Source: Axinella damicornis (Eukaryota > Porifera > Demospongiae > Axinellida > Axinellidae). From it: 64,000 nucleotides of DNA. Below, piece by piece: positions 52,552-64,000 of this stretch. The position numbers and the translations under genes are program-made. Each line of letters begins with the position of its first letter. Position 1 is the stretch's first letter. The notes below the pieces were generated by a model. The model was not told where the DNA came from and did not search any database. It saw only the letters and a program-made list of their open reading frames with translations. The stretch lies in NCBI GenBank assembly GCA_963931865.1, contig OZ007516.1:4148744-4212743 (forward strand). Reading direction: 5' to 3'.

Positions 52552-55500
52552 ATCAGATTGTTGATTTCAAGAGCCCTGATGAACTGCACAAGCTGATAAA
52601 CTTTGAGCTTCCAGAGGAGGGGGTGAGCGATGACACCATCCTACAGCTGTGTAAAACAGCCCTTGACTACTCCATCCACACAGGTGAGCGCTAGTATTGC
52701 CATGCAGCACTGACATCCACAGACTGTCCATGCTGTGTACAATGCCTGAGAACAATTAGTATATATACATGTACATCAAATGTTCAACATGCAGACATAA
52801 ATGTCACCATTTCGTTATTTGTTGATTACATCATGCTCACGTGAGATTATCTACTAGGCCCTCCCCACTTTTCCATACTGCATGCAAATGGCGAAAAGCT
52901 GGGTAGTCGGCCTGGGAATGAAGCTACACACAATGCATATTGACTTTTGCAAAGCATCATTGTGGCACAGGTATTTTGTACTATGCATGTAATAACAGCA
53001 TGTCATATCCTCTCACCCCTCCACAGACCACCCGAGGTTCTTTAACCAGTTGTGGTCCGGAGTGAATGAAATTGGGATGCTCGGCGCGTTCCTCTCAACT
53101 GCCACCAACACCAGCATGTGCGTGTGTACATATATATACAGGTTCAAATTTGATTTTAAAACTCTTTGCCAACCATTGACAGTTTATACCATCATGGTAT
53201 CCCATGAACTCATAATAATTGTGGGAGTTAAAGCAGTTTCTTAAAGAGCTACACAATGTGCACTGGTTTCACCATTAGGAGTAAATGTAAACTATCCGGA
53301 AAGACGTCAATGAGAGCCTGGGAACGAGCCCCCTAGCCTCGTTCCCAGGCTCTGATTCCCAGGCTCTCGTTCCCAGGCTTTCGTTCTCGAGAACGAGAGC
53401 CTGGTCAAAACATTAGCACCTGAATAGTGAATTGACGTCTGATTATGCATGCCACACGCGATCTTGTCTGACCACCCACGGCTACATCTGTACACATCAC
53501 ACTTACAACAGGTACACATTTGAGATGGCTCCTGTGTTCTCGCTGATGGAGGGCCAGGTGCTGCAGAAGATGAGGGAACTGGTTGGCTGGCGCCAAGGAG
53601 ATGGAATTTTCTCTCCCGGGGGTTCAATCTCAAATTTGTATGCTTTCATGGCCGCTCGCTACCGCCTGTTTCCGGAGACAAAGACGAAAGGAGTATTAAA
53701 CCTGCCTCAGATGGCCATGTTCGTATCGGAACAGGTGTGTTTATAGCTTGTCCCCAGAACTGTGTATATGAACAAATCGTCACGGTGCAGGGTGGAGCCT
53801 GGGAACGAGTACAGTAGTTGGCTGAGTTGCAGAAATGAAAGACAAGTGAAGGTTTCTGATCGGTTTGGTTCCAAGTATACATGACTTGTACAGTAGATCT
53901 TGGCCCGGGCCTGTGTTGTACCGGGTTGTAGTGGTCTTCGTCGAATACAACAGACTTGATTTTAGATCGGCAAATCATTATCCCCCCTCCCACCTCCATT
54001 CCCGCCCTCCCTTCACCCCTCTCCCCCTCCCACCTCCATTCCCACCCTCCCCCTCCACAGTCGCACTACTCAGGCCTAAAGTCAGCCATCATTATGGGAA
54101 TGGGAACTGACCATGTGATCCACGTCAAGTGTGATAAGAGGTGAACACAGTGCTATTAATAACTTCAGAATTTAGGGAGTTATCTATTATCATGATGTCA
54201 TTGCAGGGGGAGGATGATAGCAGAAGACTTGGATAAGAAAATATCCGAGGTCAAATCAAAGGTATGGCAGTGAAATTATTATTGCAAGCTGATTAGAAAA
54301 TTATTCCTCTCATTCTCCCCCCTCCATCTCACCCTCTCCCCCAACAGGGTATGTGTCCAATGGTAGTGATGGCGACTTCGGGCACTACTGTCTTGGGAGC
54401 ATTTGACCCTCTCAATGAAATAGCAGATGTCTGTGAGAAGTATTCAGTCTGGATGCACGTGGATGTAAGCATTGCTGATTGATTGACTGACTGATTTATT
54501 TATTGACTCAAATTTTTTTTTGTAGGGAGCATTTGGAGCCTCTGCTCTTATGTCACGAACACATAGGAAGCTACTTGATGGAGTTCAAAGGTCGGTCTTC
54601 CCTCACTCGTCTCCCCTTCCTCCTCATTCACCCCCTCCTTTTGATTGTCCGCCTCCCACAGGGCAGACTCCGTCACCTGGAACCCCCACAAGTCCCTTGG
54701 TGTGCCCCTCCAGTGCTCAGCCATCTTACTCCGACATGAAGGACTGCTTGCCAACTGCAACTCAGCCCGAGCCAACTACCTCTTCCAGCAAGACAAGGTG
54801 AGTCTTCCATATGCTCATGTGGTTTATTCCAACCCGACCTCTGTCAAGGCCAGTGCCTCCAGCACCATACTGCATACTGCCTCAACAGGGGGGGGGGGGG
54901 GGGCAATTGAATTGAATGCCGCCCCCCCCCCCCCCCCAAAAAAGAAACCCTGTGCCTCAGTTGAAGCAAATTCCTGGTTACGTCCCTGCCGTGCGACTCA
55001 CAATGACACTTACACTTTTTCTCCTTCTCTTTCAGGTGAGCTATGACGTTTCCTACGACACTGGGGACAAGAGTATCCAGTGCGGCCGACTGAACGATGT
55101 GCTCAAATTTTGGCTCATGTGGAAACAGAAGGTGGGTGGGTCATGTGAATAAATATAGTCGTTCTGATTGGTCAGAATACATTTGTTGGTCCTGTTACTG
55201 AATCCAATTATTCTGATTGATGATTCGCAAGAGAAGATGATGTGACTGATTCAGACCATCCGATTGGTCAGAATAGGTCATAGACAGGCATTCCGATGGT
55301 CAGAGTAGGTTACGTGACGTAATCCACCTCTTCCTTTAGGGCACTTCTGGGTTTGAGCGGAAGATGGACTATGCCATTGAACTGGGCAAGTACTTTGCTG
55401 ACAAGATAAGAGAGCGCGAGGGGTTTGAGCTGGTGATTGAGGTACGTATACACCATAGCTGGCCGGATTTTAAAATATGCTACCCACTTTGAAATAAATT

Positions 55501-56579
55501 GCCAGGTATAGAGCGGCTGCGGCTGACGTCACCGTCCACAAAACAACCGAAATGCCCTCCGTTATGTTCCGTTTCTTTCATAAGACTGCATGGCAAGAAA
55601 GTAGTAATTTCTACAGTGATCTTAGAAATGCAAGCAGCTCAGAACTTACGAAGTACTACTGTGTCAACTGTTGCTGTAGTGCAGTTACCATGCCGATTAG
55701 ATCGAGCAGCTACGCGACCTGGAGTACAAGTGAGCTACTAGTTTCCGTCCAGCTGCCATGTTCTTTTGCCATGCGGAAGTACTCAGTCACGTGGTTTTGT
55801 GACGTCATAGCGCGTCAATGCAGCCTGTCTTCTCAGGATCCACATTTTGGTTCCATAACTATACTAATTGTGTCTGATGTATGCACCTCAACGGTATGCT
55901 GGTTCCCGGTCTCCCATTCCAGCCTGAGTACACACATGTACCGTTCTGGTACATCCCACCTAGCCTGAGGCAGTGCTCTGACCCAGAGGAGCGGAGAAAG
56001 AGACTAGCAAAGGTCAGCCAGTGTACTCTGCTGCACAATACCCTTTGCATTGTCTTGCATAGTTGGAGCAAGCTTGAGCAAGCCTCATACTAGCGTGTTC
56101 AACAGATGTAGGAAGACTGATGATCATCAGGATGCTATAGGTGTCAGCACTGCTGGGAGAGAGTGACAGAGTGGAGGCATAGCCAGCATATATGCAACCA
56201 AAGCAGTAACTGCCTTGGTTAAATATTTGCTGTTGTGGGTGTGTCCACAAATAATTGCGTGCTGGCATGCAGCTGGCGGGCATGTCATAATACATGTAGC
56301 TACATGCTGGATCACAGTCGTGCCGTCATACTGCGTGCGAGATAATAGCTAGCTTTGTTTCCTGAAATACCCGAGAAAGATCGCATGGAAGCAGAAAGCA
56401 GTGGCAGGGCAGTGGACTGCACTAAGTTGCCATGAGAGCCCTTCCTGATGGTGAAAAAAAATGTTCCGTGCTTTGCACAGTTTGTAGCAATCTCTGTCAA
56501 GGTGCAAATCACCTCCAGCATCATACTGCCTCAGTAGAAATGACAGTAGGTGAGATTCTAAAAGATGGAAGCTATAGGC

Positions 56580-56616
<37 letters not shown>

Positions 56617-56973
56617 CTGAGACGGATGAGCAACGAGAAGCCATGGAAGTTTCATTGCCTCCTCTCACCTCACACGCACAATTCCTGTGTTATGGAAACA
56701 ATTGTTGTGCAGTGCTCTCCTTGTCCCTTTCCTGGAAGGGGTCTCATTCCCATTCTTCTAGTATCTATTCTCTGTGTATACATACCACTATAGGTAGCCC
56801 CCATAGTGAAGGCCAGGATGGTAGAGAAAGGATCTGTGATGATGAACTACCAGCCACTAAACGAGCTCCCGAACTTCCTCCGAATGACTGTAACTGCTCC
56901 CTATGCAACAAAGGAGGACATGCACTTTGTACTGGACGAGGTGGAAAGATTAGGGAAAGATATTGAAGTCTAA
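48328..56973 (+). CDS. Group II PLP-dependent decarboxylase (glutamate/cysteine-sulfinate type), 13 exons, 489 aa
   Basis: Exons are 48328-48435, 52557-52683, 53027-53117, 53512-53734, 54061-54140, 54207-54261, 54348-54464, 54526-54590, 54662-54797, 55036-55131, 55340-55441, 55923-56012 and 56794-56973, all in phase. GAD makes GABA from glutamate, and CSAD makes hypotaurine from cysteine sulfinate. Shared landmarks are [58 protein letters not shown] and the cofactor site [11 protein letters not shown] (Lys about residue 299). [16 protein letters not shown] and FWYIPPSLR are closer to GAD than to CSAD. The block after the cofactor-binding Asp reads HVDGAFGAS where animal enzymes normally have HVDAAWGG. 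The length equals CSAD or the GAD core, without the long palmitoylated N-terminus of GAD65/67. Substrate cannot be decided from sequence. The 4.1-kb intron 1 is unusually long and repeat-filled. Confidence 0.92.
48575..49950 (+). repeat. Minisatellite array, 87-88 bp unit, about 13 copies
   Basis: The unit begins ACCATGTAGGACAGGTGGGA and contains GTCCAATGGAATACCA and TCCTACTGTCCGTCCTATCC. Copies start near 48799, 48887, 48975 and 49063 and continue to 49936. A degenerate leader (48600-48798) holds older copies and the unique flank GGGATCAGGGATGTCCAAGT. The array lies in intron 1 of the decarboxylase gene. Long open frames on both strands (Pro/Cys/Tyr-rich) come from the repeat and have no gene features. 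Confidence 0.95.
51180..51895 (-). repeat. Second minisatellite array, 87-90 bp unit, inverted relative to the first
   Basis: About six units contain ATTCCATTGGACAGTCCCAC and CTGTCCTACATGGTACAGTG, which is the inverse of the first array's unit. The inverted unique flank (GGCAGACTTGGACATGAGTG, AAAGGGATC) at 51862-51892 matches the leader of the first array at 48600-48640, so these are two copies of one repeat-bearing element facing each other across about 1.2 kb. Confidence 0.9.
52485..52551. repeat. (CA)n microsatellite before exon 2 of the decarboxylase
   Basis: A CA run of about 65 bp ends six bases before the acceptor at 52556. There is no other pyrimidine tract. Confidence 0.95.
53305..53405. 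mobile_element. Complex cluster of the TAGCCTCGTTCCCAGGC family
   Basis: GAGAGCCTGGGAACGAG, TAGCCTCGTTCCCAGGCTCT, GATTCCCAGGCTCTCGTTCC and CGTTCTCGAGAACG follow each other in both orientations, as if several insertions or rearrangements overlapped. It lies in intron 3 of the decarboxylase gene. No clean flanking duplication was found. Confidence 0.65.
55499..55820 (-). mobile_element. About 300-bp MITE-like repeat, copy 2 (inverse of 15815-16115)
   Basis: Shared blocks with copy 1, in inverse order, include CATGTTCTTTTGCCATGCGG, GTAGTGCAGTTACCATGCCG and AAACAACCGAAATGCCCTCC. The ends carry GCGGCTGACGTCAC and GTGACGTCATAGCGCG, close to inverted. It lies in the decarboxylase intron between 55441 and 55923. 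Confidence 0.75.
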
Positions 56974-57679
56974 ACTATACATTCTGCATTTTATATAATT
57001 TATGTTGGTATGTATAGACCATATAGGAGTACTGTTGAGACTGATGGTGGGAGGTGGTGTGTTTAGGAAAGACAATTTTTCAATTATTATCTTTCGAAGA
57101 ATGTTTTGGATGCGTGTTGGTGTTGGCCAATTTTAATGATTGCGGTACAACCTCAAAAACCACTTTCATCCTCCCATCGTCAGCCAAGTGTATTGATGGA
57201 GAGGATTGAAAAGGGTCGAGGCAGAAGTGATAAGTACAGCTGCAAGGAATTTGCTGAAACAGGAGAATAGGTACATCACAGTTCTAACCATGACCATGTG
57301 GGTGCTATAGCTACTAATCTGTTTTGCATACTATTTTCCGCTTAGCTACTTATGCACTTTGCGTCATGCAAATCATGATGTGATCGAATTTCTCATGCCT
57401 GCAGACCCCACCAGCATTTTTCCGAGTGGGGTCTGGACACGAGACTAGCTCTGATGACCAATAATAATTAATCTCAAGTGTTTATAATTTTCTGCATATA
57501 GGAATCTCTGATCATGAGTTCACTAAATGTCTCCATCTGTATCCCCAAAACTCAATTTTGAGTATATATGAAACCCCTCTGCATGCCCCGCCCACACTCA
57601 GGTCAAGCACAGCTAGCTAGTGCAGTATAGTACGGGGCGGGGCAAGCGAGACACGTACGTACACGTACGTATACTCTGC
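56974..57679. other. Intergenic region before the ankyrin-Roc gene
   Basis: No gene is seen. An element-like hairpin, GCAGACCCCACCAGCATTTT against GAGTGGGGTCTG, is at 57402-57435 and ends in CGAGACTAG, a border of the hairpin family. The promoter of the ankyrin gene must be here, but no TATA box stands out; ACGTACGTACACGTACGTAT at 57652-57672 is a self-complementary tract near the start. Confidence 0.45.
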
Positions 57680-60600
57680 ATGCCAGGGAACTATTCAAGC
57701 CGGAAGTCACGGCTAGCGCTTTGCTCGGAGGATGCTACCATAGATATTAGAGTCTGGTGCTACATGCTGGGACTGATGGCAGCAGAGAGTTTAGTAAGTG
57801 ACTGCACTTATGGTAATACTTCACTGCGTGAGGCTTGTCGTAATGGACATGCAGGCGTTGTGAGGTACCTTGTACGTGAACGAGGGTGCAGTACAGCCAA
57901 GAATGGTGATACTTTACTGCATGAGGCTTGTCGTAAGGGCCATGCGGACATTGTGAGGTACCTTGTTAGTGAACAGGGGTGCAGTACAGCCTGTCAGAAC
58001 ATGTGTGGTAATACTCCACTGCATGAGGCTTGTCGTGAGGGACATGCAGACGTTGTGAGGTGCCTTGTTAGTGAACAGGGGTGCAGCACAGCCTGTCAGA
58101 ACAAGGATGGTAATACTCCACTGTTTCTGGCTTGCATGTATGGACATCTAGCTGCTGTTGAAATCCTCCTTGCTGCACAAGATTGTAGCACTGCCTGTAG
58201 CAAACATAGTAGGATTCTGCTACACTACTCCTGCCACCATGGCTGGCTGGACGTGACCAAGAAGTTGGTGGATCAGTACCACTGTGATCCAGAGAGTAGG
58301 GATCGGTTTGGTGATACTCCACTGCATGAGGCTTGTCGTAAGGGTCATGCGGATGTTGTGAGGTACCTTGTTAGTGAACGAGGGTGCAGTACAGCCTGTC
58401 AGAACAACAGTGGTGATACTCCACTGCACTGTGCTTGTCGTAAGGGTGATGTGGACATTGTGAGGTACCTGGTTAGTGAACAGGGGTGCACCACAGCCTG
58501 TCAGAACAAGTATGCCGGTGATACTCCACTGCATGAGGCTTGTCGTAAGGGTCATGTGGACATTGTGAGGTACCTGGTTAGTGAACAGGGGTGCAGTACA
58601 GCCTGTCAGAACGAGGATAGTAATACTCCACTGCATGAGGCTTGCAGGTTTGGACATCTAGCTGCTGTTGAAATCCTCCTTACTGCACAAGATTGTAGCA
58701 CTGCCTGTAGCAAACATAGTAGGACTCTACTACACTACTCCTGCTGCCATGGCTGGCTGGACGTGACCAAGAAGTTGGTGGATCAGTACCACTGTGATCC
58801 AGAGAGAAGGGACTCGAATGGTGATACTCCACTTCATGAGGCTTGTCGTAAGGGTCATGTGGATGTTGTGAGGTATCTTGTTAGTGAACGAGGGTGCAGT
58901 ACTGCCTGTCAAAACAATGATTCTAATACTCCACTGCATGAGGCTTGTCGTTGGGGTAATGTGGACATTGTAAGATACCTTGTTAGTGAACGAGGGTGCA
59001 GTACTGCCTGTCAGAACAGCAATGGTGATACTCCACTGCACTGTGCTTGTCGTAAGGGTGATGTGGACATTGTGAGGTACCTTGTTAGTGAACAGGGGTG
59101 CACCACAGCCTGTCAGAACAAGTATGCCGGTGATACTCCACTGCATGAGGCTTGTCGTAAGGGTCATGTGGACATTGTGAGGTACCTGGTTAGTGAACAG
59201 GGGTGCAGTACAGCCTGTCAGAACGAGGATAGTAATTACTACTCCACTGCATGAGGCTTGCAGGTTTGGACATCTAGCTGCTGTTGAAATCCTCCTTACT
59301 GCACAAGATTGTAGCACTGCCTGTAGCAAACATAGTAGGACTCTGCTACACTACTCCTGCTGTCATGGCTGGCTGGACGTGACCAAGAAGTTGGTGGATC
59401 AGTACCACTGTGATCCAGAGAGAAGGGACTCGAATGGTGATACTCCACTTCATGAGGCTTGTCGTAAGGGTCATGTGGATGTTGTGAGGTATCTTGTTAG
59501 TAAACGAGGGTGCAGTACAGCCTGTCAAAACAATGATTCTAATACTCCACTGCATGTGGCTTGTCGTTGGGGTAATGTTGACATTGTGAGGTACCTTGTT
59601 AGTGAACGAGGGTGCAGTACTGCCTGTCAGAACAGCAATGGTGATACTCCACTGCACTGTGCTTGTCGTAAGGGTGATGTGGACATTGTGAGGTACCTTG
59701 TTAGTGAACAGGGGTGCACCACAGCCTGTCAGAACAAGTATTGTGATACTCCACTGCATGTGGCTTGTCGTAAGGGTCGTGTGGACATTGTGAGGTACCT
59801 TGTTAGTGAACGAGGGTGCACCACAGCCTGTCAGAAAAAGTATGGTGATACTCCACTGCATGTGGCTTGTCGTGAGGGTCATGCAGACATTGTGAGGTAC
59901 CTTGTTCGTGAACGAGGGTGCAGTACAGCCTGTCAGAACAAGTATGGTGGTACTCCATTGCATGTGGCTTGTTATGAGGGCCATGCGGAGATTGTGAGGC
60001 ACCTTGTTAGTGAACAGGGATGCAGTACAGCCTGTCAGAACATGTATGGTAATGCTCCACTGTTTCTGGCTTGCATGTATGGACATCTAGCTGCTGTCGA
60101 AATCCTCCTTACTGCACAAGATTGTAGCACTGCCTGTAGCAAACATAGTAGGATTCTGCTGTCCTACTCCTGCCACCATGGCTGGCTGGACGTGACCAAG
60201 AAGTTGGTGGATCAGTACCACTGTGATCCAGAGAGTAGGGACGTGAATGGTGATACTTTACTGCATGAGGCTTGTCGTAAGGGTCGTGTGGACATTGTGA
60301 GGTACCTTGTCTGTGAACAAGGATGCAGTACTGCCTATCAGAACAAGGATAGTAATACTCCATTGCTTGAAGCTTGTAGGGTTAAACGTCTAACTGTTGC
60401 TGAAATCCTCCTTACTGCACAAGATTGTAGTTCTGCCTGTAACAAACATAGTAGGTTTCTGCTACACTACTCCTGCCGCCATGGCTGGCTGGACGTGATC
60501 AAGAAGTTGGTGGATCAGTACTGCTGTGATCCAGAGAGTAGGGACTTGTATGGTGATACTTTACTGCATGAGGCTTGTCGTAAGGGTCGTGTGGATATTG

Positions 60601-63600
60601 TGAGGTATCTTGTTAGTAAACGAGGGTGCAGTACAGCCTGTCAAAACGAGGATTCTAATACTCCACTGCATGAGGCTTGTCGTTGGGGTAATGTGGACAT
60701 TGTGAGGTACCTTGTTAGTGAACGAGGGTGCAGTACTGCCTGTCAGAACAGCAATGGTGATACTCCACTGCATGAGGCTTGTCTTAAGGGTGATGTGGAC
60801 ATTGTGAGGTACCTTGTTAGTGAACAAGGGTGCACCACAGACTGTCAGAACAAGTATGGTGGTACTCCACTACGTGTGGCTTGTCGTAAGGGTCGTGTGG
60901 ACATTGTGAGGTACCTTGTTAGTGAACAGGGGTGCAGTACAGCCTGTCAAAACAAGGATGGTGGTACTCCACTGCATGAGGCTTGTCGTTGGGGTAATGT
61001 GGACATTGTGAGGTACCTTGTTAGTGAACGAGAGTGCAATACTGCCTGTCAGAACAACAATGGTGATACTCCACTGCACTGTGCTTGTCGTAAGGGTGAT
61101 GTGGACATTGTGAGGTACCTTGTTAGTGAACGAGAGTGCAGTACTGCCTGTCAGAACAACAATGGTGATACTCCACTGCACTGTGCTTGTCGTAACGGTG
61201 ATGTGGACATTGTGAGGTACCTTGTTAGTGAACGAGGGTGCACCACAGACTGTCAGAACAAGTATGGTGATACTCCACTGCATGTGGCTTGTCGTGAGGG
61301 TCATGCAGACATTGTGAGGTACCTTGTTCGTGAACGAGGGTGCAGTACAGCCTGTCAGAACAAGTATGGTGGTACTCCATTGCATGTGGCTTGTTATGAG
61401 GGCCATGCGGAGATTGTGAGGTACCTTGTTAGTGAACAGGGGTGCAGTACAGCCTGTCAGAACATGTGTGGTAATACTACACTGCATGTGGCTTGTTATG
61501 AGGGCCATACGGAGATTGTGAGGCACCTTGTTAGTGAACAGGGATGCAGTACAGCCTGTCAGAACATGTATGGTAATGCTCCACTGTTTCTAGCTTGCAT
61601 GTATGGACATCTAGCTGCTGTCGAAATCCTCCTTACTGCACAAGATTGTAGCACTGCCTGTAGCAAACATAGTAGGATTCTGCTACACCACTCCTGCTGC
61701 CATGGCTGGCTGGACGTGACCAAGAAGTTGGTGGATCAGTATCACTGTGATCCAGAGAGTAGGGACGTGAATGGTGATACTTTACTGCATGAGGCTTGTC
61801 GTAAGGGTCGTGTGGATATTGTGAGGTATCTTGTTAGTAAACGAGGGTGCAGTACAGCCTGTCAGAACCAGTTTGGTGATACTCCACTGCACTGTGCTTG
61901 TCGTAAGGGACATGTGGACATTGTGAGGCACCTTGTCTGTGAACGAGGATGCAGTACTGCCTATCAGAACAATGATGGTGATACTCCATTGCTTGAAGCT
62001 TGTAGGGTTGGACGTCGAACTGTTGCTGAAATCCTCCTTGCTGCACAAGATTGTAGTACTGCCTGTAACAAACATAGTAGGATTCTGCTACACTACTCCT
62101 ACAAACGTGGCTGGCTGGACGTGACCAAGAAGTTGGTGGAGCAGTACCACTGTGATCCAGATAGTAGGGACTTGAATGGTGATACTTTACTGCATAAGGC
62201 TTGTCGTAAGGGTGATGTGGACTTTGTAAGGTACCTTGTTAGTGAACGAGGGTGCAGTACTGCCTGTCAGAACATGTATGGTAATGCTCCATTGCTTGAA
62301 GCTTGTAGGGATGGACTTCTAACTGTTGCTGAAATCCTCCTTGCTGCACAAGATTGTAGCACTGCCTGTAACAAACATAGTAGAATTCTGCTGCACTACT
62401 CCTGCTGCCATGGCTGGCTGGACGTGACCAAGAAGTTGGTGGAGCAGTACCACTGTGATCCAGATAGTAGGGACTTGAATGGTGATACTTTACTGCATAA
62501 GGCTTGTCGTAAGGGTGATGTGGACTTTGTAAGGTACCTTGTTAGTGAACGGGGATGCAGTACAGCCGGTCAGAACAAGGATTCTAATACTCCACTGCAT
62601 GAGGCTTGTCGTTGGGGTAATGTGGACATTATGAGGTACCTTGTTAGTGAACGAGGGTGCAGTACAGCCTGTCAGAACAACAGTGGTGATACTCCACTGC
62701 ATGAGGCTTGTCGTAAGGGTGACGTGGACATTGTGAGGTACCTTGTTAGTGAACGAGGGTGCAGTACAGCCTGTCAAAACAAGGATGGTGATACTCCACT
62801 GCATGTGGCTTGTCGTAAGGGTTATGTGGACATTGTGAGGTACCTTGTCAGTGAACGAGGGTGCAGTACAGCCTGTCAAAACAAGGATGGTGATATTCCA
62901 CTGCATGAGGCTTGTCGTAAGGGTCATGTGGACACTGTGAGGTACCTTGTTAGTGAGCGGGGATGCAGTACAGCCTGTCAAAACAAGGATGGTGATACTC
63001 CACTGCATGTGGCTTGTCGTAAGGGTTATGTAGACATTGTGAGGTACCTTGTCAGTGAACGAGAGTGCAGTACAGCCTGTCAAAACAAGGATGGTGATAC
63101 TCCACTGCATGTGGCTTGTCGTAAGGGTCATGTGGACATTGTGAGGTACCTTGTTAGTGAGCGGGGATGCAGTACAGCCGGTCAAAACAACTATAGCAGT
63201 ACTCCACTTCATGTGGCTTGCAAGTGGAACAGGACGAGTGTTGTGCGATTTCTGTTATCCTCTGGGAGAGCAGATCCATGGTGTAAGAATGCTAGCAATG
63301 AAACACCACTGCAATGCACTAGCGATTATGAAATATCAGTATTGTTTGGTGCTTTGACTGGCTTGAGTAATGATAGCATACGAACTGCAATTAATATCTT
63401 TGTTTTCGGCAATTCAGCTGCTGGTAAGAGTACCCTGGTGAAGGTCATTGAGAACAAGGTCACTAGTTGGTTTGGAGCATTTGCTGGCCAGTTTAGAAAT
63501 GTGTCTGGTGTGGAGACGATGACGGCTGGTATCAATACAGTCACCATTCGAAGCAGTACACTGGGCCCTGTTACTGTTTATGACCTAGCAGGCCAGTTTG

Positions 63601-64000
63601 AGTACTACTCCAGCCACGATGCACTGGTAGGGAATCTGATGTCCTCTTCAGCTGCCATCTTCATAGTAGTAGTCAAGCTCTATGAGACCGAGGCTGAAGT
63701 GATTCGGACACTGCAATACTGGATCTCATTTATTGAGAACTGCTGCAGCAGGGTGAAGACCACAGCCCGCCTGATAGTTGCAGGCAGCTGGGTAGACAAG
63801 GTGAAAGAAGCAGGGGGAAATGTTGACCGAAAGTGGTCAAACATCAAGGAAGCTTGCATCTCCTCTAGCTCTTCCTTGTATTTTGTAGGGTTCGCAGCTC
63901 TAGACTGTCGCAAATTGGCTTCTAGTGGGCTAGGTAAGATCTACGACATGATTGAATCCAGCTGTACAGCTCTGAGGGAAGCAAAAGCCTCGGAACAGAA
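57680..64000 (+). CDS. Giant ankyrin-repeat protein with a Roc-type GTPase domain; frame broken once; runs off the window
   Basis: The first frame (start at ATG 57680 or 57764) runs to a stop at 59254. After a 4-nt insertion at about 59236-59239 the frame shifts by one and then stays open to the window end; checks at nine points (for example 59436, 60246, 61263, 62478, 63003, 63408) all give the same phase. About 55 ankyrin repeats of 33 residues read NTPLHEACRKGHVDIVRYLV. A distinct module, LLHYSCCHGWLDVTKKLVDQ, recurs about eight times. At 63408-63434 lies a P-loop, GNSAAGKST, then TAGINTV (switch I type), DLAGQFEYY at 63582 (G3 of Roc/Ras type) and GSWVDKV at 63783 (G4 type). The order ankyrin then Roc is known from DAPK1 and from invertebrate ROCO-like proteins. 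No introns are seen. If the insertion is real, the upstream part makes a 525-aa ankyrin-only protein and the rest is a pseudogene or separate unit; otherwise it is an assembly error. Confidence 0.75.

Noticed and set aside
59346..63212. Several 80-250 codon minus-strand frames with VLTGCTAPSFTNKVPHNV repeats
   Set aside because: They are shadows of the ankyrin repeats; the plus strand encodes recognisable ankyrin and Roc domains.

Overview
The window is nuclear DNA from an animal. Its genes have many GT-AG introns, mostly 50 bp to 1 kb, and the set includes families typical of metazoans: a CNC-type bZIP factor, a GPR157-like receptor, LZTFL1, NEMP, separase and a GAD/CSAD-type decarboxylase. 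Gene spacing is tight, introns are short, and there is a large ankyrin-Roc gene and many small hairpin transposons. This fits an early-branching animal, most likely a sponge. The lineage is an inference and was not tested by any search.

Layout (exons were joined by hand, and reading phase was checked at each junction given). 1-99 (-): start of an unknown gene that leaves the window. 835-3061 (-): GPR157-like receptor, 3 exons, 386 aa. 3473-14711 (-): separase, 16 exons, about 1891 aa, catalytic His and Cys present. 15148-19136 (+): NEMP-type nuclear envelope protein, divergent from separase across about 436 bp with an E2F-type site. 19575-21233 (+): CNC bZIP factor. 22340-25691 (-): LZTFL1. 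25692-29302: intergenic, holding a broken copy of part of the eIF4B gene. 29303-36618 (-): cytoplasmic dynein 1 intermediate chain, with a one-base frameshift. 36739-46855 (+): eIF4B, only 120 bp ATG to ATG from the dynein gene, with a very large Arg/Gly/Asp-rich repeat exon and a duplicated conserved motif. 48328-56973 (+): group II PLP decarboxylase (GAD/CSAD), 13 exons, 489 aa; its 4.1 kb first intron carries two inverted minisatellite arrays. 57680 to the window end (+): a giant ankyrin-repeat plus Roc-GTPase gene whose frame is broken once by a 4-nt insertion.

The genes do not form a pathway. Several relate to cell division, nuclear envelope, dynein or ciliary trafficking (separase, NEMP, dynein intermediate chain, LZTFL1), but this may be chance. 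The most unusual content is repetitive: a family of hairpin elements ending in TAGCCTCGTTCCCAGGC (or TAGTCTCGG) with 8-12 bp target-site duplications and a different palindromic core in each copy; inverted minisatellites; very long G or C runs; and the strongly homogenised ankyrin array next to a GTPase switch, which is the best candidate for an undescribed recognition-type system.
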